Part shown: positions 13,560-41,192 of the stretch, piece by piece | Layout: each line of letters opens with the position of its first letter | Numbering within the stretch: the first letter of the stretch is position 1 | DNA from: Pampus argenteus | Taxonomy: Eukaryota > Chordata > Actinopteri > Scombriformes > Stromateidae | Direction: 5' to 3' | DNA length: 64,000 nucleotides | NCBI GenBank assembly: GCA_036937835.1 | Contig: CM072876.1 | Coordinates: forward strand, 2,336,001-2,400,000 | Position numbers and translations under genes: made by a program | The notes under the pieces: generated by a model | The model's input: only the letters and a program-made list of their open reading frames with translations | Told to the model about the DNA's origin: nothing | The model's database searches: none

Positions 13560-13870
13560 CTTTCTGAATGTAGGTCACAGATGTAACGTCACCGTAGAAA
13601 TGGCGGATGAACTCTGCTGTGCGGTTACAAACCGGGTTTCTAGGCTGCTTTGCTTTATATAAACACATACATCGTCCCGTATAAGTTTCTGCTCGACGAC
13701 AGCGAGCCTGTTACGTGTTGTGTTATACAACATCTCTCTCTCTCTCTCTCCCCACGCCACCCGGTAACAACGTTTAACCAATCCCTAGGAAGCACTGAGG
13801 GGGTGTGACCAATGGGAGAGGACGACGTTGAGCCGGGAACGTGAGGAGAGCGCGTCATTGGCTGAATGGA
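13560..13870. promoter_or_regulatory. Orphan promoter-like block
   Basis: Within an AT-rich spacer this block is GC-richer. It carries three CCAAT boxes (13778-13782 +, 13809-13813 +, 13857-13861 as ATTGG), a YY1-like AAATGGCGG near 13598 and a CT run at 13731-13750. No downstream exon on either strand could be tied to it, so it may drive a non-coding transcript, be a lost gene's promoter, or be a CpG-rich chance region. Confidence 0.35.
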
Positions 13871-14528
13871 CACCCGCCCACTTGCCTTACTGACCGACAT
13901 TCAGCAGAAGCCAAAGAAAATGAATGAAAAAAAACAAAACAAAACAAAGGAACAGACTCATCTGGAGGCGGAGTAACTATAGCAACAGCAACACCGTGTG
14001 GCGGGAGGCGGTACTGCAACAACTTAATGTACTTAATGTCAAAAACATATATGTATATTGTGAAAAGCATATCAAAATATGTCTATATGTTGTCCTGCAT
14101 GAAAACCTACTTAAGTAAAGTATTGTGATCTTGATGTAGCTCCAAAGGGTCACCAGATAAATCTGAGGGGTCGTGAGATGATTAATGGGAGAGGAAAGAA
14201 GAAGAAACAAAGTTCTGATACACAAATCTGTTTTCAGCTTCTGGACTTTTTCTCTAAATCTTTGATTTTTGATGAAATATTGGATCATTTGAACATTTAT
14301 TGAAATGAAACCATGTGAGAAGTTTAGAGGTAAAAATCACTATTTGGTGGAGCTGTTAACAACTCATAGACATCTGAAATGTGACCCGACTACACACTGA
14401 TTTTAGTAAGACGTCAACAGATAAAACCGTTTATAAACCACTGGTTTCATCTGTAACAACGTGTTGGATTTTAAAAGCTTCTTATATTATCCATCGAGTC
14501 AAATCTGCATCTGAACAGTAACTAAAGC

Positions 14529-14689
14529 TGTCAGATAAATGTAGTGGAGTAGAAATTACTAGATTTACCTCTGACATGTAGTAGTTATAAAGTAACATCA
14601 AATGGAAATACTCAAGTAAAGTAAGTAAGTAAGTACCTCAAAATTTTACAGTACAGTACTTAAGTAAATGTACTTAGTTTCCACCGCAG
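14529..14689 (-). repeat. AAGTA-type short element at the rrm2 arm edge
   Basis: It runs from TGTCAGATAAATGTAGTGGAG to TTCCACCGCAG, the reverse orientation of the copies at 40607 and 43691. Its last ~35 bp (from about 14655) are shared with the right arm of the rrm2 inverted duplication (28620-28655); the rest is not. The outer duplication breakpoint therefore lies inside this element. Confidence 0.65.
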
Positions 14690-15720
14690 TTTGTGGTTAT
14701 CTGAGTGAAGAAGCTCATCCTGGCCGCTAGGTGGTGTCTGACTGTGACGTTGTCCACAGCGTCTGTCGTTGACTCGCCAGGCAGCCAATCAGAACTCTCG
14801 CTTCAAGCATCGACCCGGAAACAGTTGCTACGTGAGCTTCGCCTGCAGCTGCAGTGGAGAAAACTCCATCAAGTAATATCTGATATTAGAGGTGAAAATG
14901 AAGCTTTTGAGAGTGAAACCTGTACTAATGAAAGGTACAACACAGATCAGTTCACCAGAGACACAAACACACAAGAATTCATCTTTAAATCCGTTTTAAG
15001 GCGCCACAATGACGGCTAACAGAACGGAAAGTTACCGGGATGTGCTCCTTTTGTTGACTGATATATTTGCAACTTTTAAGGCAAAAACTGTTGATGTCAG
15101 CTCGAGTTCTCATTGGTTAAAATACACGCAACACATTTTAACAATAAGTGATGTGTAAAATGTTTTTTGGCGCTATATTTTGTCATAATGACAGACATGA
15201 CAACGCCTTTAGATGACTAACAACGAAAAGCGCGCCAGCGGGAAACAAACTAGTAATTAACACTATAAACAACACCGTCAGTCATTTATATTATGAGACT
15301 TTATTAAAACGTAAATGAAAACAGACTAATGTCAGACACGCTGAAACACTGAAATAAACACAAACTAGATAAAAGACGTTTACAGCTCACACACACACAT
15401 CCGGTCCAGTTTAAAGGAATATGACGTTAAAACTAATCACTAACTGATCAGACCACTTCTGTTTACATAAAGGTGTCACTTATCTACATGAACGCGAAAG
15501 ATGCTATTTAAACAAGCTAATTTTGAGGATGATAGTTTTCCATTCAGCGATTTTAACATCATTTTAACGTCATAGACACTTTTTATAATCTTATTTTAAC
15601 CGTTTTAAAGTGAACAGTTTCTGTATTCTTCGTCTAAATTTAAAATATTGCGTAAAAGCTCGTTTTAATTTTCTTTGTAACATCTGTTTCAGGACGTTTT
15701 GTAAACTCGTACAAACAAAG

Positions 15721-16023
15721 CCGTTTGTTTTTCCCGCAGTTGTTCATGTGTCACGTGATTGGGACTCGCAGCCTGATTGGTTCCGTCGCTGCGTCAGTTT
15801 AAAGAGCCAGCACGAGCTGCCTTTCTATTGGCCCACTGAGTTCTAGCGCGAAAATTTCAATAAAAAAGGCGAGCGGACAACAGAAGCCGCTTCAGTCTCT
15901 GCTGCCAGTTAGTTTAGGTCCTCTAGTTTCTTTCCGCTCCTACTTTTAACTTGTTAACTAATTTAATTCTCTAATTTATTCTCCTCTAACTTATTCTGTC
16001 CGTCTAAACTGGAGGAAATCAAG
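15721..16023 (+). promoter_or_regulatory. rrm2: rrm2 copy 1 promoter and 5' UTR
   Basis: It carries three inverted CCAAT boxes (ATTGG at 15758-15762, 15776-15780 and 15827-15831), an E-box CACGTG overlapping the first (15752-15757), and an E2F-type GCGCGAAAA at 15846-15854 followed by an A-rich TATA-like segment. Multiple CCAAT boxes plus E2F is the known logic of S/G2-phase genes such as mammalian RRM2. The ATG is at 16024. Confidence 0.7.
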
Positions 16024-19295
<3,272 letters not shown>

Positions 19296-19303
19296 GGACG
19301 CGC

Positions 19304-20277
19304 ACACACACACACACACACACAGTGAGGGGAGGCACTTGATTCTTGAAGCTTTCAGTCGTCGTTGCTGCTCTTCCTCCAGAGAGCAGCGTTGGATGAA
19401 CTGTCTGGACAGAAACTGTTTTCTGCGTGTCGGGACGCCGGCTGTCAGCTGACGGGGGATTAAAGTAAACGATACAGAGATCTGTCCAAACCGATCAGGT
19501 GTATTGATTTACCTGAACTGAACTGTTGTTAATGTAACTCTAACGTTTGGATCAGAACTCTGGTTTTATGTTTTATTTGTATGTAAAGTAACTGTAGATT
19601 TTGTTTTATATAATGTATCTACTTTTATATGTGCTTTTTTTTTTTGTAATAGTCACATTTACTGTGTCTGTGGAGTTTTACATGATCAGACATAAAACTG
19701 CAGCTTTAATTATTATTGTACAGATTAAATGTGTTTGAGTTTCAGAGGTGGTGGTAGCCAGACTGTTTTCATTATTAACATGTAAATTATTATTATGTCT
19801 TTAGCATCTTTCTGGAGCCCAAATAAACAATGAAACATGGTTTTCTTGCTCTAATTATTCCTCCGTATACTGACATTAGATCTTAATACATTTAACATAG
19901 GTGATGGGGGACAAAACCCGGTCCTTTAAACGTCTGTTTGTTACTGTGGGAGGTGGAGATAAGTTGATGAATCATTATTGGAGTCATAAGACGGGAAACT
20001 GAAACTCATCTGGATCAAAGCTCAGACCTGCAGGTGCGGACAATGACGTCATCACGCTGCGCCGCGTGCTCGCTCCTCAAAACCAACCAGAGTCACAAAT
20101 AGGCTTTGACTCCGTTAGAAGAGGGTTTAACAGCATCTCTCCATCATCTAGAAAAGACGTGTTACTCTCAGGCTCGCCGGGTTTCGTCGTGTTTTGTCTC
20201 ATCCTTGACTCTGACGTCACATGCGGAAGTAAACACGGGGACAAACCCGCCGCACATCACCGCTTCTCTGCTGCAAG
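19304..20277 (+). promoter_or_regulatory. rrm2 3' UTR followed by lgals8 upstream region
   Basis: The first ~530 bp are rrm2 copy 1 3' UTR (CA repeat at 19304-19324, AATAAA at 19822-19827). After a repeat fragment (about 19850-19930) comes the lgals8 upstream region. It has an ISRE-consistent GGGAAACTGAAACT at 19993-20006 and two perfect palindromic CRE sites TGACGTCA at 20044-20051 and 20212-20219, the latter about 58 bp before the ATG. Binding is inferred from motifs only. Confidence 0.55.
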
Positions 20278-23015
20278 ATGTCGATTTCAAACCCGAAACA
20301 AACGTTTTTAAATCCGGTAAGATGCTTTCTGTTGTTTCCAAACTAAACAATCAACCGTTTTCTTTCCTGTTATGACATTTAAACTTTTAGTTTATCGATG
20401 ATATGAAAGCGCTTCAACTTCCGGCTGTTGTTGCTGCTGTGCGATAAATAAATAAATAAATAATGAAAATAAAAACAAACCTGATTTATATATGACGTTT
20501 CATACACAAAATGCGGCTCAAAGTGCTTAATCTTTACTAAAGATTCAATTCAAACACATATATATATAAATATATATAAATAATCGTTAATAACAACCCT
20601 ATATTTGAATTAATTGAATTTATTACTGACTGATCATTTATTTAGTGAGAGAAACAACAGGAAGTTTATTAGGTTGTTTATTTACTAGTCTTGGTAAAAA
20701 TGCAATAAGGAAAATATTAATTTAGCAGTAAAAGTATGAACATGCAGTATTTGTACATGTATTAGTATTTCAGTAAATGTCATCTCATCATAATGTAAGA
20801 AGCTTCTGTAACATGAACCTTCTTGTTTCTTCTTCCTCCTCAGATGATCCCCTTCGCTGGGACGATCCTGGGCGGCTTGTTGCCGGGGGAGATGGTTCTG
20901 ATCCAGGGCTCCGTGCCGCCTGACGCTGACAGGTACGAACCGGCAACACACAACACTCCATCATGACTCTGCATCCTCTGATGCTGTTGCTCCCCCGTTA
21001 CTCACCCGTTACTCACCCGCTGCCCTCTCCTCTGTCTTGCAGGTTCCAGCTAGATTTCACATGTGGCAGCAGCGTGAAGCCGAGGGCCGACGTGGCGTTT
21101 CACTTCAACCCGAGGTTCAAACTGAGGACGCCGTGCATCGTGTGCAACACGCTGCAGAAGGAGCGCTGGGGCCGAGAGGAGATCTTGTACCAGATGCCCT
21201 TCGCTGCCGGGGCCTCGTTCGAGATCATCATCCTCGTCCTCAAAGACAAGTTCAAGGTGAGAAACCAGCAGCTGCAGGGACATTTAGATATGTGAGACGT
21301 GTGTGATCAGAGAAGAGTCATCCTGTGCTTTTGTTACCGGATCCTGACTTCCTTCAGCTTTAAACTGAGACTCTGAACAGCTTCTTGTGTTCGTCGGCCT
21401 GCAGGTGGCTGTGAACGGAGCTCACGTGCTGGAGTATAAACACAGACTGGACCTGGAGATGGTCGACACGCTGCTCATTTCTGGGAAGATCAAAGTTGAG
21501 ACAATCTGCATCACTGCGGTCTCTGTAAGTCTCTCTGCACCTTCACGAGACTCGCACACAAAAACTCCTCGTCTTCACGAAGGCTGTGAAACTTTGAGTT
21601 GAAGTTGATGTTGTTGTTTTGTTTTTAGAGTTCAGTTTCTTCTGGAACAAGTTTGACCAACCAGGAATCAGAAGCGAAAGTAAGAAACAATCGATCTGCA
21701 ACAAATCATGATTTTCATTATCAATTCATCCTTTTGTCTATAAAATGTGAGAAATGAGTGAAAAATGTCTTTTTAAATTTCCCACAGCTCAACATGACAT
21801 CTCAAAGTATTCAGTTTTTAACAAATAATTAACTTTCTATTGATTGGCTAATTGATCAACATGTTTATGAGAAAGAAAAGCTTCAAATCATCATGATTTG
21901 AGAAGCAAACAATAATCAATAAGTCCATAAAATGTGAGAAAATGGTGTAAAATGACTCATCGCTGCAGCTCTAATATTTTTGATGATGATGTTTCTGATG
22001 TTTCTTTAAACTGATGTTTGTTTGTTTGTTTGTTTGTTTGTTTGTTTGTTCTTCTTCCAGACGATAATCTGCTCGTCAGGCGACTTGGTGAGTTTGTTTC
22101 TAAAGTCTGTTTTTATTGTATATGAAATCGTCTTCCTTTCATCAGCAGGAAAACGTCAAGATTTAAAGAAGGAAAAGATCCGTTTTTACTTTTGTGTTCG
22201 TTTTTTTCTTTCCTTTTTGTGTGTTCATTAAAGGATAATTCTGTCAATTTTCTATATTTTTTCTTCTTATCATCAAACTCTTTGTGACATGAGGATCACC
22301 AGAATAAGATGATCAATACTTCAGCTCATTGTCTGGGATGTTTGATGATGTGATTGTTTGTGCAGCGTGTTCCCTTCAAAGGTGAGCTGGTGAAGGGACT
22401 GAGCACCAACCGCAGCATCATCATCAAAGGACAGACCAATCAGAACGCAGCCAGGTACGCGGCAGCTTTTATAAAAACACGATTAAAAGCTGAGGACGTG
22501 TGTTTCAAATCTAAAAAAAAAATCTGTAATCGTTTTTAGAGAGCTGAATATTTTCCGTGTTGTGTTTCAGTTTCACCGTGAACCTGGTCGTGTCCGGAAG
22601 CGGCAACATCGCTCTTCATCTGAACCCTCGTCTGAAGAAAAACACCGTCATCAGAAACTCCTTCCTGTCCGGCTGCTGGGGCAAAGAGGAGACCTGGCTG
22701 GAGAACCACTTCCCCTTCGCTGCGGGACAATACTTCGAGGTACCAGAAGCTTCCACAGAAGTATTTATTATGTATTAGTATGTGTTCTTATGTTTGTGTG
22801 TGAAACTGTGACCTGATCAGTTAACTTATACTTGTCTCTATTCATAAACATGTTTTTGTCTGCAGATCATCGTCCTCTGTGACCCTCAGAAGTTCAGAAT
22901 CGCTGTTAACGGGCTCCACCAGCTGGACTACAAACACCGGGTCCAGAACCTGAGCTGCATCACCCAGCTGGAGGTGCTGGGAGACGTCACGCTGCAGGAC
23001 GTCAAGCTGCTCTGA
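20278..23015 (+). CDS. lgals8: Tandem-repeat galectin, galectin-8-like
   Basis: Nine exons: 20278-20316, 20844-20932, 21043-21256, 21405-21524, 21629-21679, 22061-22087, 22366-22454, 22571-22739, 22866-23015; 315 aa (human galectin-8 is 317). Two beta-galactoside-binding domains are joined by a short hinge (about 155-180). CRD1 shows H63, N65, R67, N78, W85, E88; CRD2 shows H226, N228, R230, N239, W246, E249, so both sugar sites look intact. Arg57 in KPRADVAFHFNPRF aligns with human Arg59, which gives galectin-8 its preference for sialylated/sulfated glycans; this and CIVCNTL identify galectin-8 rather than galectin-4 or -9. No signal peptide, as usual for galectins. Family roles include cell adhesion and sensing damaged endosomes for autophagy. 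It sits in the spacer of the rrm2 inverted duplication. Confidence 0.92.
21690..21975 (-). repeat. Dispersed MITE-like repeat in lgals8 intron 5
   Basis: It contains words shared with other copies in the window (GTCTATAAAATGTGAGAAA, CATCTCAAAGTATTCAGTTT) and ends GCTGCAGCTCTAAT. It is followed by a (TTTG)n run at about 22014-22050 just before the exon 6 acceptor. Confidence 0.5.
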
Positions 23016-24076
23016 TCCCTGCGCCTCATTACATACTGTATTATGTTATTATATACTCTATTAACACACTGACATCACATGATTAACCAACAGAGGTCAG
23101 TAACGCTTTATATCTGTCAGAGGAAGGATGAAAAGATCTCAAACCTGCAGCTGGAGTTAAATGATGAAACGGACCAACAGCTTTGCAAAGAAATTAAAAC
23201 TGAATGCTTGTGATCATAACATACACAATCGTTTGGTCCTGTGTGGCGTCTTCTGCATGTTTTATCACCATCATTGTTATTGATGATTTGCTGCTGTGCA
23301 TCTGTGTCTCTGTCACAACTTAATAATTATATTAATTCATCATTTATTGTAACCTATTCTCATTTTATCATTGTAATTCACTATAATTCATTGTGAGTGT
23401 ACAATATGTGTGTTGATTTGTTCTGTACATGTGACATCATTGCACGTCTGTCTGTCCTGGGAGAGGGATCCCTCCTCTGTGGCTCTTCCTGAGGTTTCTT
23501 CCACCTTTTTCCCTGACAGAGGGAGTCACTCGCTGTACAGATTGTTAAGCCCTCTGAGACAAATGTATTTTGTGATTTTGGGCAATATAAATAAAATTTG
23601 ATCAATTATTTACCTTTTTATATATAATCTATACACAAAGAAAAAAAAATGTAGCTAATCTGCCAGATCACACAAATAAAAGACGCTGGGCAATTTAATT
23701 TCTGTTCTCGTTTTTTTAAAAACACATCCACATACAGCACCAATAACATTTATGAAATCTGTACAGTATAAGTATCCTACAACATTGCATCGAAAATTGC
23801 TAATAAATCTCAAGACTTTGTTACAAAATGCAGCTAAAAACAAACTATTTACAAAGACAGGCTGCAGTGCTCTGATCATCTGTTAAAATATGGGAGTTCA
23901 TCACAATACAAAATGTTTGAAAGTACATATGTACGTACGTATGTATGCATGTAGTGAAAAGCTGTTCTGTTCTTATTGCGTTCAAGTCAATCCCAGCATG
24001 CACTGGGTGAGAGGTAGAGTTCATCAGAGTGGACATGGATTCATTTGGAAGTTGAACTTTTAACTGTCGCCTGTGC
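23016..24076. other. lgals8 3' UTR and convergent intergenic DNA
   Basis: lgals8 and rrm2 copy 2 converge here. Possible lgals8 poly(A) signals are ATTAAA at 23193-23198 and AATAAA at 23590-23595; the second belongs to a retroposon tail (about 23330-23605). On the minus strand this region must also hold the rrm2 copy 2 3' UTR, which is unrelated to that of copy 1. No clear minus-strand AATAAA was found. No other gene is seen. Confidence 0.6.
23330..23605 (+). mobile_element. Retroposon 3' tail (LINE/SINE type)
   Basis: The order GTCTGTCCTGGGAGAGGGAT, CTTCCTGAGGTTTCTTCC, AAGCCCTCTGAGACAAAT, ATATAAATAAAATTTGAT matches a 3' end I recall as very abundant in teleost genomes and attached to non-LTR retroposons (L2/Maui-like). 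Only the tail is present and it has no coding capacity. Confidence 0.55.
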
Positions 24077-24080
24077 GTCC

Positions 24081-27288
<3,208 letters not shown>

Positions 27289-27600
27289 CTTGATTTCCTC
27301 CAGTTTAGACGGACAGAATAAGTTAGAGGAGAATAAATTAGAGAATTAAATTAGTTAACAAGTTAAAAGTAGGAGCGGGAAGAAACTAGAGGACCTAAAC
27401 TAACTGGCAGCAGAGACTGAAGCGGCTTCTGTTGTCCGCTCGCTTTTTTTATTGAAATCTTCGCGCTAGAACTCAGCGGGCCAATAGAAAGGCAGCTCGT
27501 GCGGGCTCGTTAAACTGACGCAACGACGGAACCAATCAGGCTGCGAGTCACAATCACGTGACACACGAACAACTGCGGGAAAAACAAACGGCTTTGTTTG
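27289..27600 (-). promoter_or_regulatory. rrm2: rrm2 copy 2 promoter and 5' UTR
   Basis: Homologous to 15721-16023 but changed at two likely regulatory positions. The distal CCAAT box reads ACAAT (27549-27553), and the E2F-type site reads GCGCGAAGA instead of GCGCGAAAA (minus strand, 27458-27466). Two CCAAT boxes remain (27481-27485, 27532-27536), as does the CACGTG E-box. Expression may thus differ from copy 1; this is inference. Confidence 0.65.
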
Positions 27601-28655
27601 TACGAGTTTACAAAACCTCCTGAAACAGATGTTACAAAGAAAATTAAAACGAGCTTTTACGCAATATTTTAAATTTAGACGAAGAATACAGAAACTGTTC
27701 ACTTTAAAACGGTTAAAATACGATTATAAAAAGTGTCTATGACGTTAAAATGATGTTAAAATCGCCGAGTGGAAAACTATCATCCTCAAAATTAGCTTGT
27801 TTAATTAGCATCCTTCGCGTTCATGTGGATAAGTGACACCTTTATGTAAACAGAAGTGGTCTGATCAGTTAGTGATTAGTTTTAACGTTATATTCCTTTA
27901 AACTGGACCGGATGTGTGTGAGTGAGCTGTAAACGTCTTTTATCTAGTTTGTGTTTATTTCAGTGTTTCAGCGTGTCTGACATTAGTCTGTTTTCATTTA
28001 CGTTTTAATAAAGTCTCATAATATAAATGACTGACGGTGTTGTTTATAGTGTTAATTACTAGTTTGTTTCCCGCTGGCGCGCTTTTCGTTGTTAGTCATC
28101 TAAAGGCGTTGTCATGTCTGTCATTATGACAAAATATAGCGCCAAAAAACATTTTACACATCACTTATTGTTAAAATGTGTTGCGTGTATTTTAACCAAT
28201 GAGAACTCGAGCTGACATCAACAGTTTTTGCCTTAAAAGTTGCAAATATATCAGTCAACAAAAGGAGCACATCCCGGTAACTTTCCGGTCTGTTAGCCGT
28301 CATTGTAGCGCCTTAAAACGGATTTAAAGATGAATTCTTGTGTGTTTGTGTCTCTGGTGAACTGATCTGTGTTGTACCTTTCATTACTTCAGGTTTCACT
28401 CTCAAAAGCTTCATTTTCACCTCTAATATCAGATATTATTTGATGGAGTTTTCTCCACTGCAGCTGCAGGCGAAGCTCACGTAGCAACTGTTTCCGGGTT
28501 GATGCTTGAAGCGAGAGTTCTGATTGGCTGCCCGGCGAGTCAACGACAGACGCTGTGAACAACGTCACCGTCAGACACCACCTAGCGGCCAGGATGAGCT
28601 TCTACACTCAAATAACCACAAACTGCGATGGAAACTAAGTACATTTACTCAAGTA

Positions 28656-30350
28656 CACAGAGACTTTGCATTAAAAAAACCATTTTATTTTATTGAAATC
28701 CACAGTTGTGGGTGGATGACAAATACTTGGCACATAATCACAATCAGTGCATGTGTGTGTGTGTTTTTCTTTTCTTTAGTATTGGACTGAATGCAAAGTG
28801 GCACCTGTCATCCAATGAGCACGTCCGTGTGTCCTTAGTAAACATCCATTACTAAGATACATCACCACCAGAGTGGAGATAAGATGACGAGTGATTCACA
28901 TCCGCCAGCCGCCCCGTCAGCATCAAAGTTCATCTCTGCTGAACTTTAAAGCTTCGTTATTCCCAGAAGTAAAAACCTACATGACAATCGATAAGTTTCA
29001 GGTCATGTGAGCTTCTTACATTGCTGCTGGGTTCAAGTCTGTCTTAAAACGATACTCACATGCCTGCATGTACAATGAAAACAGTCATTCCTCTTGTTCA
29101 TACTGGCTGGAAAAAAAATTATTTCCCAACGTGATGCCAGTTTAAGAGATGGAGATGCCACGTTTTCATCCGAAGCACAAATTTTATATACTTTTTATAC
29201 TTTTTTTTAAATTTTCTGTGTTTCTAGTCAGAATTTCTTCATGTGCAAATTGAAAATGCAAAATAAAATCTGGTGCATGGAAACACAGTCGCACGCAGAC
29301 TCTGGACTTTATCCTTCATCATTGAAAGAGCAGCGTGTGCAGAATGGACAAGAGGAACAATTACAGCAACGTTTAACTCTTTCAGTGTAGCCTACTGTAT
29401 ATCTGGGAATAAGATCATTTAATCAAATAAAAAATAAGGCATTTATTGTTTCTATTCACATCACATCAGCTGCCATTTCTGAAGCATTTAAGCTTCACCT
29501 TTTCAGCTCTGATTTTCCCTCTTTGCAGTGACTGTAAACACTGTTTTTACACATGTAGGTTAATGATTGCTTTTGTGTCATGTCATAAAAATGTGGGTCT
29601 CCTGTAGAATTCATAATAAAGTGTTAGTGAGTTTGAATGATGAGGGTCCGTCAGTGTTAAACAGGTTAAGTCCAGCTGGCAGTGTTGGTGCTTCGATGAA
29701 CTGATGAACTCTGTCCTGCTTCATGTTTGTCCATCGAATCAAATGTAAAACCCCAAAAGTCAAGTTGAATCAACAATGTCAATTATCCAGATTCCACATT
29801 AACATCACAAACAAGTTGCCTCCATCATCATCATCATCATCACTTCGGTCTGGTATCATTCTGATACCAGCGTAGCTTATTCTGGGTAAAATGTTCTTTC
29901 TTTTCAACAGGAAACATCATTTTACTTCATCGAGAGCGCAGAAGAGCATGAAAAATGACGAGAGAGTTTGAAACAGAAAAAAAAAACACAAAGTGAACCA
30001 AAACAAAATCTGAAGCTGCAGTTTGACGGTAGATTAAAGGACAGGTTCACAATTCTTCAAGTGTGTCTTAAAACAACAGTCAGGTGTCTATATTAAAGAT
30101 GTTATAATTCCTCCTGTTCTGAATATTATTTTTTGTTTGTGGGTTTTGTCCCCATCACTTGTGTATTATGAAGGGATCTAGTGTACTGTTGTTTTAAGAC
30201 CCACTTGAAAAATTGTGAACTCGCCCTTTAATATGATTTATGAATAAAGTTTTGTTCCAAGGCTGTATTTTATGTTATTTATGTTCCTACGAGTGTTAAT
30301 GATGTTTCACTTCGGCTCTCTGTGGAGATCAAACCAAAACAAACTCGTGT
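28656..30350 (-). other. zdhhc14: Probable zdhhc14 3' UTR
   Basis: No coding exon lies between the zdhhc14 stop (30351-30353) and the rrm2 arm. TTTATT words near 28683-28692 read AATAAA on the minus strand and could end a long 3' UTR exactly at the edge of the duplication. The stretch contains a complete inverted-end MITE (30034-30233) and a CAT trinucleotide run (about 29825-29842). Confidence 0.5.
30034..30233. mobile_element. Complete 200-bp MITE with long inverted ends
   Basis: The left end TTAAAGGACAGGTTCACAAT and the right end ATTGTGAACTCGCCCTTTAA are inverted repeats. Homology continues inward (AAGTGTGTCTTAAAACAACAG against CTGTTGTTTTAAGACCCACTT). Fragments of the same family occur at about 19850-19930, 38680-38712 and 63815-63965. 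There is no coding capacity. The family is known to me from teleosts, but the superfamily is uncertain. Confidence 0.7.
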
Positions 30351-40045
<9,695 letters not shown>

Positions 40046-41192
40046 GTGTCCTCACAGGTGAGCAGACAGGTGAACAACAGCAGGAAAATCACAGGTAATA
40101 TGGTGCGTTCAGGGTCTCCAAGTGTCCAATCAGATGAATCCTTGTGTCACGTTTTTTTTCTGTCTAAAAACACCAAATCTGACATGTTTCATCCAGAATC
40201 AGCTGTTTTTCTTTTTAATTTTCTGTAAACAAACATCAACTCGTGGTCAGATAGGCGCGCGTGGGGGGTCCAAAACCCCAAAAATCCACCGCGAGCCTCC
40301 ACACACCTCCGCCTCGTGCAAAAATGCGTCCAGATCACATAATCCGGCTTTTATATCCCGGGTTAAAAGATCCGGTTCTGCACAGGAGACGGAACTGGAC
40401 GGTCCAGACCGGGAGGAGGCAGCGGGTGGAGGTTCAGATGGTGTCTGTCGGTGAGGAGGAGGAGGAGGAGGAGGAGGAGGAGGAGGAGGACGTGTGGAGC
40501 ATCCTGATCCTCCGCAGAGCCGCTGGAGCTCCGCGTCCCGGACTGCACAGATCCTCTACTAACGCGATGCACCACACTGTAGAGAAAAACAGAAACCACA
40601 GTGACAAGTCAAGTACTGTACTTAAGTACAATTTTGAGATACTTGTACTTTAAGTATTTCTATTTGATGCTACTTTATACTTTATACTCCACTACATTTA
40701 GTTACTGGTGACCCTTTGGAGGGGCCCGACCCCCTTAACTGACTAAACACTTAACTAAATAATATTATATTTATCTTTATTTCAGTATTTATAAATAAAA
40801 ACTGAAAACAAAATACTGAATCAATGTAAAAAAAAAAAGATGATGACGATCAAAACTGTATTTATAGGTTATTACACCAACTCTTTCTAGATAATAATTC
40901 GTATATCTGCCTGCTGTTGGAAACAGAGTGGGACCTCTTTGTTTCTTCCGCTTGTGAGCAAAATATTGTAATATAGACGATCTTTGGTTAAAGATTCTTT
41001 CTTCTTCTTCAAACACAAATTTAATTCAAAACGTTTAAAATAAAACACACATAATTTAAATGAAACAAATGCGTTTTTATACGCTATAAAACACGTGTAC
41101 GTCAACATTTTTCTATTAAAAACGCGTCGCTCTAAGGTTCCTAGCGGGCTTGTTTCTCTCCGGTCATTTGATGCGGACGGAAGCGAAGCAAC
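40046..41192. promoter_or_regulatory. zdhhc14-tmem242 divergent promoter region
   Basis: The 1.15 kb between two head-to-head start codons. A CpG-rich part (40240-40600) next to zdhhc14 holds a GAG/GGA microsatellite (40457-40490). Next to tmem242 an ETS-like CGGAAG occurs at about 41174-41181. An AAGTA-type short element lies at 40607-40735 and AT-rich DNA in the middle. Two separate promoters seem likelier than one shared core. Confidence 0.5.
40607..40735 (+). repeat. AAGTA-type short element
   Basis: The order CAAGTACTGTACTTAAGTAC, ATTTTGAGATACTTGTACTT, ATGCTACTTTATACTTTATA, ACTCCACTACATTTAG is the plus orientation of the element that marks the rrm2 arm edge at 14529-14689. Confidence 0.6.

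Larger units (their letters stand above)
12623..14654. other. klf11-rrm2 intergenic spacer
   Basis: No coding exon is recognised. The spacer holds a dispersed TTAGCTTAGCATAA...GCTAAGCTAGGCTAGC element (about 12835-13075), AT-rich DNA (13240-13450), a GC/CCAAT-rich promoter-like block (13560-13870), AAGTA-type element fragments (about 14090-14130) and a short element ending at 14689. In mammals CYS1 lies between KLF11 and RRM2; I see no trace of it. Confidence 0.55.

Noticed and set aside
15610..15846. 78-codon frame upstream of rrm2, also present in the inverted copy (27466-27702)
   Set aside because: It overlaps the CCAAT/E2F promoter and is kept in both copies only because the whole region was duplicated. 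It resembles no protein known to me.
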